The position numbers and the translations under genes are program-made. The notes beneath the pieces are model-generated. The model was not told where the DNA came from. It saw only the letters and a program-made list of their open reading frames with translations, and did not search any database. From Nitrospira sp. (GTDB taxonomy: Bacteria > Nitrospirota > Nitrospiria > Nitrospirales > Nitrospiraceae): a stretch of 39,704 bases of DNA. Of this stretch, positions 1 to 9,411 are shown piece after piece (the stretch's first letter is position 1; every line of letters starts with the position of its first letter). The stretch is from assembly GCA_005116945.1 (NCBI GenBank), contig SWDH01000026.1, positions 101,119 to 140,822 of the forward strand, read 5' to 3'.

Positions 1-1631
1 AGGAGTTTTGTCAGGGCCTGAATCGTCGCGATGGGATTCTTCCCCAGAGGCAAGACGATCCCCTGCAGTTCATGCGCGTGAAGTGCCTGGATATCGCCGA
101 TGGCTTGGGCCTGCGCCAGGGTGCGAAAGGTGAACGATTTCCCCGGGATATTGAGATCGGGAGTCATCTGATCGACGAGCTGTAAGAATAACCCGCTCTT
201 TGGACCCCCTTTATGGAGTTGTCCAGTCGAATGGAGATAGCGCGGGCCATAACCAGCCGTCGTGGTGACATGGTGATGCGAGACGAGCGCTTTTCGCAAC
301 ATGCGAATACTGTGTTCCATCTTGGAAGACGGTGTCGTATAGGCCAATATCGCAACGTAAGAACCTGGCCGGCACTGACGCGTGAGTTGTGATGCAGCCT
401 TTGCCGCCGTCGCAATAGCCTGTTTCGGTAATCGACCGGTGGACTGGAGAGTCCCCAGTACGCGGGCAGTATTATCTTTGCTTTCTTGGACGTTCGGTTG
501 ATCGAACGGATGAATCGCCAAGAGATGCCCTGCCAAAGCTGTGGCAACTTCCCACCGGAAAAATTCTCCGGCGAGATCGTAGCGGTCTCGGAGCGTGAGC
601 GTTAAGATTGGGTGTCCCTGACGTGCGAGCCCGGCAACCTGTCGGTCGAGCTGTGTATTCTGGTCTCCCTTTAGTCTTAAATACACAAAGAGCCGGTCCG
701 TACCGTACGCAGTCGGTGTGACAATTGGTTCATGTGCCACAGGGATAAGACCGGTGCCTTCCTTCCCCGTGCTTTCCGCAAGGAGCTGTTCCGCCCACAG
801 ACCAAACGAGGCGATCTGCGGTGATGCAATCAGGGTGATCTTGTTGCGTCCTGCTTGCGCCAGTGAGCCCATTACTGCGCTCAGGTCGGCTCCGGGGTTC
901 TGTTCGAGAGGGGACTGGATTCGACAGGCCTGGGCCATCGATTTGGCGCGTGTGAGCAATCGCGAGACATCGATCCCCATCAAGGCGGCGGGAACCAATC
1001 CAAAATAGGACAGCACTGAGTACCGCCCTCCGATCTCCGGCGGGTTGGTGAAGGTGCGCCAGAACTGATGCGCTACTGCCAGTTTTTCCAACCCGGTGCC
1101 GGGATCGGTAATCGCGACAAACTGTGCGCCGCCTTGGTGGCCAGGAGTCTGGTGCACGAGCTCCCAAAAGTGGGCGAAGAGGGACATCACTTCGATGGTT
1201 CCACCGGATTTGCTGGCGAGGATGAACAGGCTTCGCGCCGGGTCGATTTCCCGAGTGACCTGCTGGACCCAACCTGGGACAGTGGAATCAAGGACCCACA
1301 GGCGAGGGTACCCGCTTGACGAGCCAAACGTTGTGCGAAAGACTTCTGGACCCAAACTGCTGCCGCCCATCCCGAGCAGGACCACGTCCCGGATCCCGCG
1401 CTTTTTGGCCGAAGCGGCGAAGGTCCGCAACTCCTCCGTCCGATCTGTCATGTACTCGATGATGGTCAGCCAGCCGAGACGGTTGGCAATGTCGGTGGGA
1501 TCCTGCTTCCAGAGCCGATGGTCTTGAGCCCAGAGCCGCTCGACCGCATGGGCCGCGTCAAGGCGTGCATGCCCTGCAGCAACTAGGGATTGAAGTTCCG
1601 GGGAAAATGATCGATCGATCTCACGTGTCAT
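1..1631 (-). CDS. pgi: Glucose-6-phosphate isomerase of the transaldolase/Pgi-fusion family, 3' end outside window
   Basis: Interconverts glucose 6-phosphate and fructose 6-phosphate in the cytoplasm. About 543 codons are readable without interruption on the minus strand from the ATG at 1631. An in-frame TAA lies just upstream and an AAAAAGG ribosome site precedes the ATG. Visible motifs are LLGMGGSSLGPEVF (sugar-phosphate binding), SKSGGTIE, AESTGKEG and, near codon 456, GYGPRYLHSTGQLHKGGP. The last motif and the C-terminal IGDIQALHAHELQG are typical, as I remember it, of the isomerase half of bifunctional transaldolase/Pgi proteins. Here no transaldolase domain precedes the start, so it is a free-standing isomerase. 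The stop codon lies beyond the window but the visible part is already close to full length. Family call is firm; specificity is by homology. Confidence 0.88.
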   Translation of the reverse strand, partial: MTREIDRSFSPELQSLVAAGHARLDAAHAVERLWAQDHRLWKQDPTDIANRLGWLTIIEYMTDRTEELRTFAASAKKRGIRDVVLLGMGGSSLGPEVFRTTFGSSSGYPRLWVLDSTVPGWVQQVTREIDPARSLFILASKSGGTIEVMSLFAHFWELVHQTPGHQGGAQFVAITDPGTGLEKLAVAHQFWRTFTNPPEIGGRYSVLSYFGLVPAALMGIDVSRLLTRAKSMAQACRIQSPLEQNPGADLSAVMGSLAQAGRNKITLIASPQIASFGLWAEQLLAESTGKEGTGLIPVAHEPIVTPTAYGTDRLFVYLRLKGDQNTQLDRQVAGLARQGHPILTLTLRDRYDLAGEFFRWEVATALAGHLLAIHPFDQPNVQESKDNTARVLGTLQSTGRLPKQAIATAAKAASQLTRQCRPGSYVAILAYTTPSSKMEHSIRMLRKALVSHHHVTTTAGYGPRYLHSTGQLHKGGPKSGLFLQLVDQMTPDLNIPGKSFTFRTLAQAQAIGDIQALHAHELQGIVLPLGKNPIATIQALTKL

Positions 1632-1794
1632 ACGTATACCTTTTTCGTATTGTAGTTATCGGATGAGAGAAACACAAACTGAAGTCTGACCTATGACCTG
1701 TTCGTTCGGCGAAGACCAAAGGCCTGCCTTTTACGATGTGCTCCGGGGGAGAAGTCCGGGTCGAGCGAGCAGGTAACGATATGTGTGCTTATGG

Positions 1795-2418
1795 TCATCT
1801 AATGCCAACTGCTGATTCATTTCCATCGGCGTGCGACCTCAACCCGCGCCCCAATAGAGCCGAGCGTGCAAACAGACTCTGTGCAGCCCGGTCGGAGGCA
1901 TTGAGAGATTGATCATACTGGCCCTGCTCATAGAGCACACGAGCCTGATTCATGAGTCGTTCGATTTCGTCTGGCCTCTGTCCGGACAGAGTACGACCAT
2001 CAATGGCACTCACTTGCAAACTTACAGTCTGGAATCGATTCTCGACCTGAGCGATCCCAGCTTCTGTCGAGTGACGGAGAGACTCACGTTCCTTCGTCAG
2101 GCGGGCAACAATACGAGACCCTTCTGCTTGCAGCTGGCGGAGGGCGACGTCCAATTCATTGGGTTCCCAAGGCCATCGGATAAGGTCTTCGTCGGCCTGG
2201 GCGCGGGCTCTCAGGGCCATCCACTGGTGAGAGAATTGGGTATAGTCGGTGGGCAAGAACTCACCCGCTCGCAATCCCACTAATTCTTGATCGATATGGT
2301 TAACAGCTTCAACCACATCTTGAGGCACGGCCTCGATGCAGCCGGAGATGGAGCCGACGAGTGCCATGGCTCCCCATCCACACATGATTCGCGTGAGTCG
2401 TGAACAATAACGAGTCAT
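1795..2418 (-). CDS. Hypothetical lipoprotein, 207 aa
   Basis: A basic N-terminus and hydrophobic stretch end in a lipobox (SISGC, Cys about residue 27), so it is probably a lipoprotein anchored outside the inner membrane. The rest is helical, hydrophilic and Gln/Glu/Arg-rich, with no motif I recognise. A late stretch (ARVLYEQGQYDQSLNASDRAAQ) resembles a TPR-like helix pair, but one copy is not enough for a call. An AAGAGGTAAGG stretch lies about 14-23 bases upstream of the ATG. The gene points the same way as the isomerase gene after a gap of about 160 bases and may be its own transcript. Function unknown. Confidence 0.72.
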   Translation of the reverse strand: MTRYCSRLTRIMCGWGAMALVGSISGCIEAVPQDVVEAVNHIDQELVGLRAGEFLPTDYTQFSHQWMALRARAQADEDLIRWPWEPNELDVALRQLQAEGSRIVARLTKERESLRHSTEAGIAQVENRFQTVSLQVSAIDGRTLSGQRPDEIERLMNQARVLYEQGQYDQSLNASDRAAQSLFARSALLGRGLRSHADGNESAVGIR

Positions 2419-3235
2419 ACCGCAAGTGTACCTTACCTCTTCTTATACGAAGAGCATTATCCTTTTTTTACCCTGGCAAGCCCTGTCTCTGTTTCGAGGG
2501 AGGCGGCCAGACGTTTTCCACATTGAGCGTTCGCCTTCGTGAGTCCGGTCGATAAGTCAGTCATGTCGATCGCCGGCTGTGCGTAAGCGACATATGACTC
2601 CACCCGCACCACTCATAGGTGCTCGTGGAACATCACATCAAAAATCCTGGGCAAGCTTACATATCTGGAGCGATAGGGAAAACATCCCCTCTGCCCTCTT
2701 TGGCGAGACATGACGGCTCTTCCATGAAGAACCTTGAGCGCATGGGTTTATTCGCAAGGGGAATGCCACGGCCAGCAGTGCGTGGCTTGGGAGAATGAGG
2801 CGTCTTTACGGCAGCATAGAAAGAGGAGTGTGCGATTAGCTTATACAGCCCTGGGGCAATCTAGCCCATCAGAAGCAAAAGCGCCTCAATACAAACGAGT
2901 TATCAATGGGTTAAGTCTTATGTCGGCCTGATTATTCACGGACCGAAGTAGAACGACACAGCCTGCTTGATACCCCATGATCCACACACATGGCACCACA
3001 ACAACATTATGAAGAGTGCTGTACCAGACACACGGAACTATGGCTTGCCTGTTTTACCTGCCGTACTCATAGTCGTTGACGGACTGTTCGTCATCCTGCT
3101 GGAACGAGTGTGAGATAGATGGTCCAAGACACCACGACCGACCTTGGACGAATCGTACCCAGTTTGACAGGGTACCAGCCCGCCCCTATAATGCCCGGAT
3201 AATTTAATGAGTCTTTTCAGGCTAGGAGTGATCGT
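2419..3235. other. Gene-poor spacer upstream of rpmH; possible but unproven replication-origin region
   Basis: About 0.8 kb without a credible gene. In many bacteria the dnaA-oriC segment sits next to rpmH-rnpA-yidC, and parAB lies about 7 kb downstream here, so an origin nearby is plausible. I see only single-mismatch matches to the DnaA box TTATNCACA: TTTTCCACA near 2514, TGTGCGTAA (reverse orientation) at 2578-2586, TTATTCGCA near 2748 and TTATTCACG near 2932. There is no perfect box and no obvious AT-rich unwinding element. A small hairpin (CTCTTC/GAAGAG, 2437-2454) lies in the presumed leader of the minus-strand lipoprotein gene. Confidence 0.3.
3164..3192 (+). promoter_or_regulatory. 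Consensus sigma-70-type promoter for rpmH-rnpA
   Basis: TTGACA at 3164-3169 and TATAAT at 3187-3192, both perfect, separated by exactly 17 bases. The -10 ends 43 bases before the rpmH ATG. This is the strongest promoter in the window and fits the high expression expected of ribosomal protein L34. Confidence 0.9.
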
Positions 3236-3373
3236 ATGTCGTTTACATCGCAGCAGCCATCGAATCTCAAGAAAAAACGTGAACATGGGTTCCGTAAGCG
3301 GATGAGCACGAAGAATGGCCGGAAGGTCTTGGCTCGTCGTCGCGCCAAAGGGCGAGCCCGCTTAACGGTGTAG
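3236..3373 (+). CDS. rpmH: Large ribosomal subunit protein bL34
   Basis: A 45-residue, very basic protein of the 50S ribosomal subunit, a normal length for bL34. The core is family-typical: [20 protein letters not shown] followed by [14 protein letters not shown]. The N-terminus MSFTSQQPS stands in place of the usual MKRTYQPS but keeps the QPS. The ribosome site is AGGAG, 6 bases before the ATG. A consensus promoter lies directly upstream and rnpA follows, the conserved bacterial order, so the two are probably co-transcribed. Confidence 0.95.
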   Translation: MSFTSQQPSNLKKKREHGFRKRMSTKNGRKVLARRRAKGRARLTV

Positions 3374-3543
3374 GTTGAGCGACACTGACTAGGGGCTGCA
3401 CGAAGAATCTTTGCCCTCCGTTATGTGACCCAGACAGGGTAGTTCCCTTCACAGGACGATGGTGTGTGATGCATGGTCGAGTCTGGAAGTCCAGGCTCGA
3501 AAGAAAGTCCTGTGCAAGCTGCCCCTCTCCCAGGATGATGGTG

Positions 3544-3906
3544 ATGTCGCAGGGTGGAGGCGCCAGAGATCTGTTTCTGAAACGTAGTCGTGACATCGAG
3601 TATGTGAAGCAACATGGCCATCGTATCTCGACAAATCTATTTAATCTTATGATTTGTCGGACTGATGTGGATGGTAGCCGCGTCGGCATTGTGGTGGGAA
3701 AGCGATTCGGGGGAGCCGTCAGTCGAAATCGTGGCAAGCGTCTGTTTCGTGAGCTCACGCGTCAACTACGTGGGCAATTGATTTCCGGACACTCGCTCGT
3801 CGTCTTCCCCAAGCGGACTTCGATTGCACAGCCGTTTGCTGTCTTGAAAGAAGTATGGGTGGCGACGCTTCAGCGTCAGCGGCTGCTTCGTGTGCAGAAT
3901 GATTAG
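3544..3906 (+). CDS. rnpA: Ribonuclease P protein component
   Basis: Protein cofactor of the RNase P ribozyme, which trims the 5' leader from precursor tRNAs. It shows the family features: FLKRSRDIEYVKQHGHRIS near the start, VGIVVGKRFGGAVSRNRGKRLFRE (the RNR RNA-binding signature) in the middle, and a GHSLVVFPKR strand. I chose the ATG at 3544, which gives 120 aa, a usual length, with AGG 11 bases upstream. The reading frame stays open to an ATG at 3466, but those extra residues are rich in Arg, Cys and Ser and do not look like the family. It lies between rpmH and yidC as expected. Confidence 0.92.
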   Translation: MSQGGGARDLFLKRSRDIEYVKQHGHRISTNLFNLMICRTDVDGSRVGIVVGKRFGGAVSRNRGKRLFRELTRQLRGQLISGHSLVVFPKRTSIAQPFAVLKEVWVATLQRQRLLRVQND

Positions 3907-4029
3907 TGTGTGCGATATGACCAAGTTCTATGGGCCGGATTACCTGATTGAATCTTACCCGTCCTTAGATCAACCGACTCTTCTAAGGTAGGCGCAACCG
4001 TGTCAGCTGTTTGCCGACACGTAAGTGAT

Positions 4030-4053
4030 CCATTTCTCTTCCTGAAGAAATGG
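4030..4053 (+). promoter_or_regulatory. Hairpin in the rnpA-yidC spacer
   Basis: CCATTTCT at 4030-4037 pairs perfectly with AGAAATGG at 4046-4053 around an 8-base loop. No T-run follows, so it is not a standard intrinsic terminator. It lies about 50 bases upstream of the yidC start, inside a spacer of about 200 bases where many bacteria carry yidD. It could be an mRNA processing or attenuation element; this is inference only. Confidence 0.35.
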
Positions 4054-4104
4054 ACGTGGTGACGCAGCAGTGACGTCATTGTTCGCATCGTGTAGCGGTT
4101 TATT

Positions 4105-5805
4105 ATGGATAAACGCGTTATCGTTTTTCTGGTTCTCTCATTAGCCGTCATTCTTGGATTTGACCTTTTCATGAGGCAGATGGGATGGCTTCCTGAGCCG
4201 CCCCCTGCTCAGGACGGCTCTGCCCAAGCTCCTGGCTCTTCAGAGCGAGACCCGGCTCCTGCCATTCCGGCAGGCAAAGACAGTAGCTCGACCAGCCCGA
4301 ATATCGCAAACCAATCAAGTTCAAAGTCTGGCGCACCGGCGTCGGGTATCCCTTTGCCTTCATCGGAACAGACCGTGACGATTGAGACGGATCTGGTTCG
4401 AGCCGAACTATCAAACCGTGGTGGGGTGATTCGAAGTTGGGAGCTCAAGCGATACCATACGGGCCCTCCCGACAAAAAACCGGTACAGCTCGTCTACCAA
4501 GGGGGAAAATTCAAAGGCCCGCTCTCGATGACGGTCGCGAATGCCGACCTCGATAAGACGATTCGAGAAGGTCTCTATACGATTGAGAAAGATTTCACGA
4601 AGCTCGATGCCAGTCATCCTGACGGGCATGTCACGATGCAGTTCCACGACTCAGCCACCCATCTTGACATTAAGAAACAGCTGACATTCCACCATAATAG
4701 TTATGTGGTGGATGTTTCATTTGCCATTGAGGGAATGACCGAGTCCTACGATATCGGGTTAGGGACGAATTTTGGCATCGTGGAATGGGGCGATGGGTTC
4801 ATCGGTCTGATCGGATCAGCCTCCCAGGTCGATAACAAAATCGAAAAGGAGACGCCGGAGAAGGAGCTTGAACGGAAGGGATCCGTTCAGTGGGTCGCCT
4901 TGCAGGATAAGTATTTTCTATCGGTATTAATGCCGAAAGAGGGTGCGGCCGCGCTCGCCAAAACGGAAGAACCAAAAATTGTGTCGGCTGGAGTGCGAAT
5001 GGCTGCGCCAGGATCAGCCTCTTCGGTTGCGCTTCAGCTCTATGCGGGCCCGAAGGAATACGACATCCTCCGCTCCTTGGGTGTGGGCCTGGAAGATATG
5101 ATCGATTTCGGATGGTTCATCTACGGTAGCTGGACCATTGTAAAATCGGTTGCCAAACCGATCTTTTATGTGCTGCGATTCATCCATGACTATGTTGGGA
5201 ATTATGGGATTACCATCATCTTATTGACATGCATGATCAAGATCTTATTTGTGCCGTTGCAGTACAAGAGCTACAAGTCGATGAAAATGATGCGTGTGAT
5301 CCAACCCAAGATCAAAGAAGTCCAGGAGAAATACAAGGGTGACCGCGATCGTCTGAACAAGGAGCTCATGAAGCTGTATCGGGATCAAAAAGTGAATCCG
5401 CTAGGCGGATTTCTCCCGATGTTCTTGCAGATGCCGGTCTTCATCTCCCTATTTAATGTTCTGTATATGACGATCGATTTACGCCAAGCCCCGTTCATGC
5501 TCTGGGTAACCGATTTATCACTGCAGGACCCTTTCTATGTGCTGCCGGTGCTCATGGGGGTCACGATGTTTATTCAACAGAAGATCACCCCCAATACGAT
5601 GGATCCGACACAGGCCAAGATCATGTTGATCCTCCCCATTGGCATGACATTTCTGTTCATCAATTTTCCTGCGGGCTTGGTGCTGTATTGGCTGACAAAT
5701 AATACCCTAACCATTACCCAGCAATTGGTCACTGATCGCTTTCTGCTCACCGACAAGGCCCTCGCCGCGGCAGGGACAGAGCAGAGCAGCAGCACGAGCG
5801 CATAG
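4105..5805 (+). CDS. yidC: Membrane protein insertase YidC
   Basis: Inserts and folds inner-membrane proteins, alone or with SecYEG. The 566-residue length matches the Gram-negative form. An N-terminal membrane helix (residues about 4-24) is followed by a Pro/Ser/Ala-rich linker and a large periplasmic domain (about 85-340), with the conserved five-helix insertase domain at the C-terminus. Visible family motifs are YGITIILLTCMIKILFVPLQ, the cytoplasmic hairpin KIKEVQEKYKGDRDRLNKEL, NPLGGFLPMFLQMPVFISL and the final GLVLYWLTNN helix. It follows rnpA in the canonical order. It may serve the ATP synthase and complex I subunits encoded nearby. Confidence 0.96.
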   Translation: MDKRVIVFLVLSLAVILGFDLFMRQMGWLPEPPPAQDGSAQAPGSSERDPAPAIPAGKDSSSTSPNIANQSSSKSGAPASGIPLPSSEQTVTIETDLVRAELSNRGGVIRSWELKRYHTGPPDKKPVQLVYQGGKFKGPLSMTVANADLDKTIREGLYTIEKDFTKLDASHPDGHVTMQFHDSATHLDIKKQLTFHHNSYVVDVSFAIEGMTESYDIGLGTNFGIVEWGDGFIGLIGSASQVDNKIEKETPEKELERKGSVQWVALQDKYFLSVLMPKEGAAALAKTEEPKIVSAGVRMAAPGSASSVALQLYAGPKEYDILRSLGVGLEDMIDFGWFIYGSWTIVKSVAKPIFYVLRFIHDYVGNYGITIILLTCMIKILFVPLQYKSYKSMKMMRVIQPKIKEVQEKYKGDRDRLNKELMKLYRDQKVNPLGGFLPMFLQMPVFISLFNVLYMTIDLRQAPFMLWVTDLSLQDPFYVLPVLMGVTMFIQQKITPNTMDPTQAKIMLILPIGMTFLFINFPAGLVLYWLTNNTLTITQQLVTDRFLLTDKALAAAGTEQSSSTSA

Positions 5806-5965
5806 GCGTTTGTCTGGTGCGTCCACCTCAACTAGGCCTATGGCACGCCGTCTCCCTCGTTCGCCCGGTCTGTCTCACACCGCAATCGTAGGAGACCGCG
5901 TACTACAACCACGGGCCGGGGGCCATAGGGATTCTTGTCGTCGTCTGGAGTAACGGAAAATCCCC

Positions 5966-7393
5966 ATGCATGGCGGACTCGAAGATACGATCTGTGCCGT
6001 TGCCACCGCAGCAGGCGAGGGAGGCATAGGCATCGTACGTCTGAGTGGCCCGAAGGCGCTTGCTATCGCGTCTCAAGTTGTTCGCTTACGGTCTGGCCGC
6101 TCCCTTGTATCGATATCTTCACATACATTGCATCTTGCCGATCTTGTGATTCCTGCATCGAATACGGGGATCGAGAACAGATCAATCCTTGATCGTCCGC
6201 CAACATCGGATCTCTTCGATGAAGCCCTTGTGGTCTATATGAAGGCGCCACGATCATTCACGGCGGAAGATGTGGTGGAAATCCAGTCTCATGGCGGGAT
6301 GCTGGTGCTCGGGATCGTCTGCAAGGTCTGTGTTGAATCTGGTGCACGGATGGCAGAGCCGGGCGAATTTACGAAGCGTGCCTTCCTCAACGGACGATTA
6401 GATCTCTCTCGGGCTGAAGCGGTGCTCGATACCATCAAGGCCACGTCGCATGCAGGACTGACTGTCGCTCAACGCCAGCTACGAGGCGATCTCGCTCGCG
6501 AGGTGGAACAGGCTCGAATGTCTTTGCTGACCGTATTAGCTCATGTGGAAGCCGCAATCGACTTTGTGGACGAAGATATTTCCTTCCTGCAACGTGACGA
6601 GTTGATACGAATTATGCGGGAAGCCGCTGCAGTCGTTCACAAACTGGAATCCACAGCTCAGGACGGTCGAATCTTAAGGGAAGGTGCCCATGTTGTGATT
6701 CTTGGCCGTCCGAATGTCGGCAAATCCAGTCTGTTGAATCGTCTTCTCAGAGAAGATCGAGCAATTGTGACGGCGATTCCTGGAACGACGAGGGATGTTA
6801 TCGAGGAATCTATCGATCTAGGCGGGGTGACGATTCGATTAGTCGATACGGCAGGAGTGCGAGATACGGATGACATGGTCGAGCGTGAAGGAATCAAGCG
6901 AACCCGTCTTGCACAAGATGAGGCCGATCTCTTACTCGTGGTCGTAGATGGAAGTGTGCCCCTCACGGGTGATGACCTAAATCTATTGAATACAGTCAAA
7001 GGTCGAAAGCATGTGGTGGTCCTGAACAAGACAGATTTGCCTGATGAGGTTGATCTGGATGCCGCGCTTGTGGGTCATTCTTCATGCCGTATATCTGCAA
7101 AAACAGGTTTGGGGATCGAGAAGCTGAAGTCGGTCCTTCGCGGTCACCTGATCTCGAAAGGTTTTGACACATCGGAGAGTGTTACAGTCACAAATGTGCG
7201 ACACCGTGACGCGTTACGCCGGGCCCATGACTCCTTGGGGCAAGCACTTGAATCCGTAGAGTGCGGGATGGCAGGAGAGCTGGTCTCGATCGATGTACGC
7301 GCCGCAGCCGATGCCCTCGGTGAAATTACCGGCGCCATCACGACTGACGAGATCCTTGGCCGGATTTTTTCAGAGTTTTGCATCGGTAAGTAG
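5966..7393 (+). CDS. mnmE: tRNA modification GTPase MnmE
   Basis: With MnmG it installs the (carboxymethyl)aminomethyl group at wobble uridine 34 of certain tRNAs. The order is standard: an N-terminal tetrahydrofolate-binding domain (IGIVRLSGPKA), a helical domain, and an inserted G domain with P-loop GRPNVGKSS at about residue 246, then GTTRD, DTAGVRDT and NKTD. The protein ends in the diagnostic CIGK, whose Cys is conserved in the family. Length 475 aa is slightly above the usual 450-460. The ATG at 5966 lacks a strong ribosome site. The mnmG start follows after only 12 bases, so the pair is surely co-transcribed. Confidence 0.96.
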   Translation: MHGGLEDTICAVATAAGEGGIGIVRLSGPKALAIASQVVRLRSGRSLVSISSHTLHLADLVIPASNTGIENRSILDRPPTSDLFDEALVVYMKAPRSFTAEDVVEIQSHGGMLVLGIVCKVCVESGARMAEPGEFTKRAFLNGRLDLSRAEAVLDTIKATSHAGLTVAQRQLRGDLAREVEQARMSLLTVLAHVEAAIDFVDEDISFLQRDELIRIMREAAAVVHKLESTAQDGRILREGAHVVILGRPNVGKSSLLNRLLREDRAIVTAIPGTTRDVIEESIDLGGVTIRLVDTAGVRDTDDMVEREGIKRTRLAQDEADLLLVVVDGSVPLTGDDLNLLNTVKGRKHVVVLNKTDLPDEVDLDAALVGHSSCRISAKTGLGIEKLKSVLRGHLISKGFDTSESVTVTNVRHRDALRRAHDSLGQALESVECGMAGELVSIDVRAAADALGEITGAITTDEILGRIFSEFCIGK

Positions 7394-7405
7394 AGGCAGG
7401 TGGAC

Positions 7406-9304
7406 ATGGGAAACGTCGTGGATGTCATCGTGGTGGGCGGAGGTCATGCCGGCTGTGAGGCCGCCTTGGCTGCGGCGCGCATGGGAGCGCGAACCTTGCT
7501 GCTCACGATGGATCGCGACCGGATCGCACAAATGTCCTGTAATCCGGCGATCGGAGGCATAGCCAAGGGGCATCTCGTCAAAGAAATTGATGCGCTGGGC
7601 GGGGAGATGGCGCGGAACACGGATCAAGCCGGCATCCAATTCCGCTTTATCAATACGAGCAAAGGTCCGGCGGTGCGAGCCCTGCGCGTCCAATGCGACA
7701 AGAAACTGTACCGAGATGCCATGCGACGGACATTGAGCCAGCAAGCGGGACTGACGATCGGCGAGGGAACGGTTGATCGCCTGCTGACGCATAACAGCGC
7801 GGTGACAGGGGTGCTCACGGACCGCGGCGATCGCATCCAGGCGAAAGCTGTGATCTTAACATCGGGTACATTCCTTAAGGGTCTTATCCATATCGGCCTC
7901 AATCACTTTCCGGCAGGACGAGCCGGGGAGGCATCCGCCGAGCACCTATCCGATTGTATGCGCGACCTGGGGTTCGAGGTGGGTCGACTCAAAACGGGCA
8001 CGCCTCCTCGTTTGGATGGCGCCACCATCGACTTTTCTGTCATGGCGCTACAGCCTGGGGACGATCCGCCTCCGCCGTTTTCGTATCGAACCAGCCGGAT
8101 TGAAAACAGACAACTCCCTTGTCATTTGACCCATACCAATCACGCGACACATGCATTAATCCAACAGAACCTAGATCGATCACCACTCTATAGCGGCATC
8201 ATTGAGTCGGTGGGACCGCGGTATTGTCCGTCGATTGAAGATAAGGTTGTGCGTTTTGCGGATAAAGAGCGCCATCAGATCTTTATCGAACCAGAAGGGT
8301 TGGACAGTCGAGAGTTTTATCCCAACGGGATCTCCACCAGTTTGCCGGTTGATGTGCAAGCCGCGATGCTGAAATCGATTCCAGGGCTAGAGCAGGCCGT
8401 CATGCTCAAGCCTGGATATGCGATTGAGTACGACTATTTTCCGCCAAGGCAATTACACGAGACTCTAGAAACAAAGCTGCTCAATGGTCTCTACCATGCC
8501 GGGCAGATCAATGGGACATCCGGATATGAGGAGGCAGCTGCACAGGGCCTCATGGCTGGGATCAATGCTGTGCTGCGAATTCGAGGAGAGTCTCCCTTGG
8601 TCCTTGACCGTTCACAGGCCTATATCGGTGTGTTGATCGACGATCTCATCACCAAAGACGCCCGTGAGCCCTATCGCATGTTTACCTCACGGGCAGAGTA
8701 CCGGCTCCTATTGCGTCATGGAAATGCCGATCTACGACTCACCGATACTGGACGGAAGATTGGATTGATTGGCGACGAAGTCTATGCAAAATTTCAATTG
8801 AAACAGAAAGCAATTGAGTCTGATCTCGTACGACTCGAAGGGCTTCGACCAAAACTCACTGAATCGGTTCGCAAACGCTTGGCAAAAATTCAGATAGATG
8901 AAATCTCTGGACCCTGCACCGCGGCCCATCTTTTACGTCGCCAAGGGGCGAACTATGCAACATTATTAGCAGCACTTGAAGTTGATGCGTTGCAAGACGC
9001 TGAAACTACTGATGAAATAGAGTTGCAGATTAAGTATTCAGGCTATATTAAGCGGCAGCTTCAACAGATAGGCCGTTTCAAAAAACTCGAAATGAAACCC
9101 ATACCTACCACATTCAACTACGATGCGACCCTTGGTTTTTCGCGAGAGGTTTGTGAAAAACTCAAGAAAGTTCGCCCTGCGTCTATTGGCCAGGCATCGA
9201 GAATATCAGGAGTCACGCCAGCGGCAATTTCACTTCTCCTTGTAGCGCTAGAAAAGCATAGAGGAGAGTCCATGCAAAATAGCCTTCATTCAACCCCGTC
9301 CTAG
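7406..9304 (+). CDS. mnmG: tRNA uridine-5-carboxymethylaminomethyl modification enzyme MnmG (GidA)
   Basis: FAD-dependent partner of MnmE in wobble-uridine modification. The N-terminus holds the dinucleotide-binding fold [14 protein letters not shown]. Further signatures are [23 protein letters not shown], the LKTGTPPR loop, [21 protein letters not shown] and [10 protein letters not shown]. The C-terminal helical MnmE-binding domain ends with [26 protein letters not shown] prefer the ATG at 7406 because AGAGG lies 9 bases upstream; a GTG at 7400 is too close to it. Length 632 aa is normal. Base composition becomes visibly AT-richer in the last third and remains so through rsmG. Confidence 0.96.
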   Translation: MGNVVDVIVVGGGHAGCEAALAAARMGARTLLLTMDRDRIAQMSCNPAIGGIAKGHLVKEIDALGGEMARNTDQAGIQFRFINTSKGPAVRALRVQCDKKLYRDAMRRTLSQQAGLTIGEGTVDRLLTHNSAVTGVLTDRGDRIQAKAVILTSGTFLKGLIHIGLNHFPAGRAGEASAEHLSDCMRDLGFEVGRLKTGTPPRLDGATIDFSVMALQPGDDPPPPFSYRTSRIENRQLPCHLTHTNHATHALIQQNLDRSPLYSGIIESVGPRYCPSIEDKVVRFADKERHQIFIEPEGLDSREFYPNGISTSLPVDVQAAMLKSIPGLEQAVMLKPGYAIEYDYFPPRQLHETLETKLLNGLYHAGQINGTSGYEEAAAQGLMAGINAVLRIRGESPLVLDRSQAYIGVLIDDLITKDAREPYRMFTSRAEYRLLLRHGNADLRLTDTGRKIGLIGDEVYAKFQLKQKAIESDLVRLEGLRPKLTESVRKRLAKIQIDEISGPCTAAHLLRRQGANYATLLAALEVDALQDAETTDEIELQIKYSGYIKRQLQQIGRFKKLEMKPIPTTFNYDATLGFSREVCEKLKKVRPASIGQASRISGVTPAAISLLLVALEKHRGESMQNSLHSTPS

Positions 9305-9373
9305 ACACATACATTCAATTATTTCTACGATCCATTCCAGAATGTCTTGACCTCACCTTCTGATTCACGTAAT

Positions 9374-9389
9374 TGTTCCACGTGGAACA
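9374..9389. other. parS: parS centromere-like site 1
   Basis: TGTTCCACGTGGAACA is a perfect 16-bp palindrome closely matching the bacterial parS consensus TGTTTCACGTGAAACA, bound by ParB. It lies in the short mnmG-rsmG spacer, just ahead of the likely rsmG start. An identical copy lies about 0.7 kb downstream and parAB follow, so the identification is strong. Confidence 0.93.
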
Positions 9390-9411
9390 TGAACATGAAT
9401 TGTGTGAATTC

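Noticed and set aside
730..1272. Long open frame opposite in phase to the isomerase gene on the same strand
   Set aside because: Arg/Pro-rich, no family-like sequence, and fully inside the well-supported pgi frame.
2437..2468. Hairpin CTCTTC/GAAGAG followed by a T-run, like a plus-strand terminator
   Set aside because: No plus-strand gene lies upstream to terminate, and the stem is only 6 bp with an 8-base offset to the T-run.
2734..2931. 65-codon open frame upstream of rpmH
   Set aside because: No ribosome site, no motif and biased to Gln/Arg/Ser without coding character.
3466..3543. N-terminal extension of rnpA
   Set aside because: Extra residues do not match the family, and a family-length start lies at 3544.
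9373..9411. TTG start for rsmG giving an extra FHVEH segment
   Set aside because: These codons are the parS site, and the start at 9412 gives the usual RsmG length.
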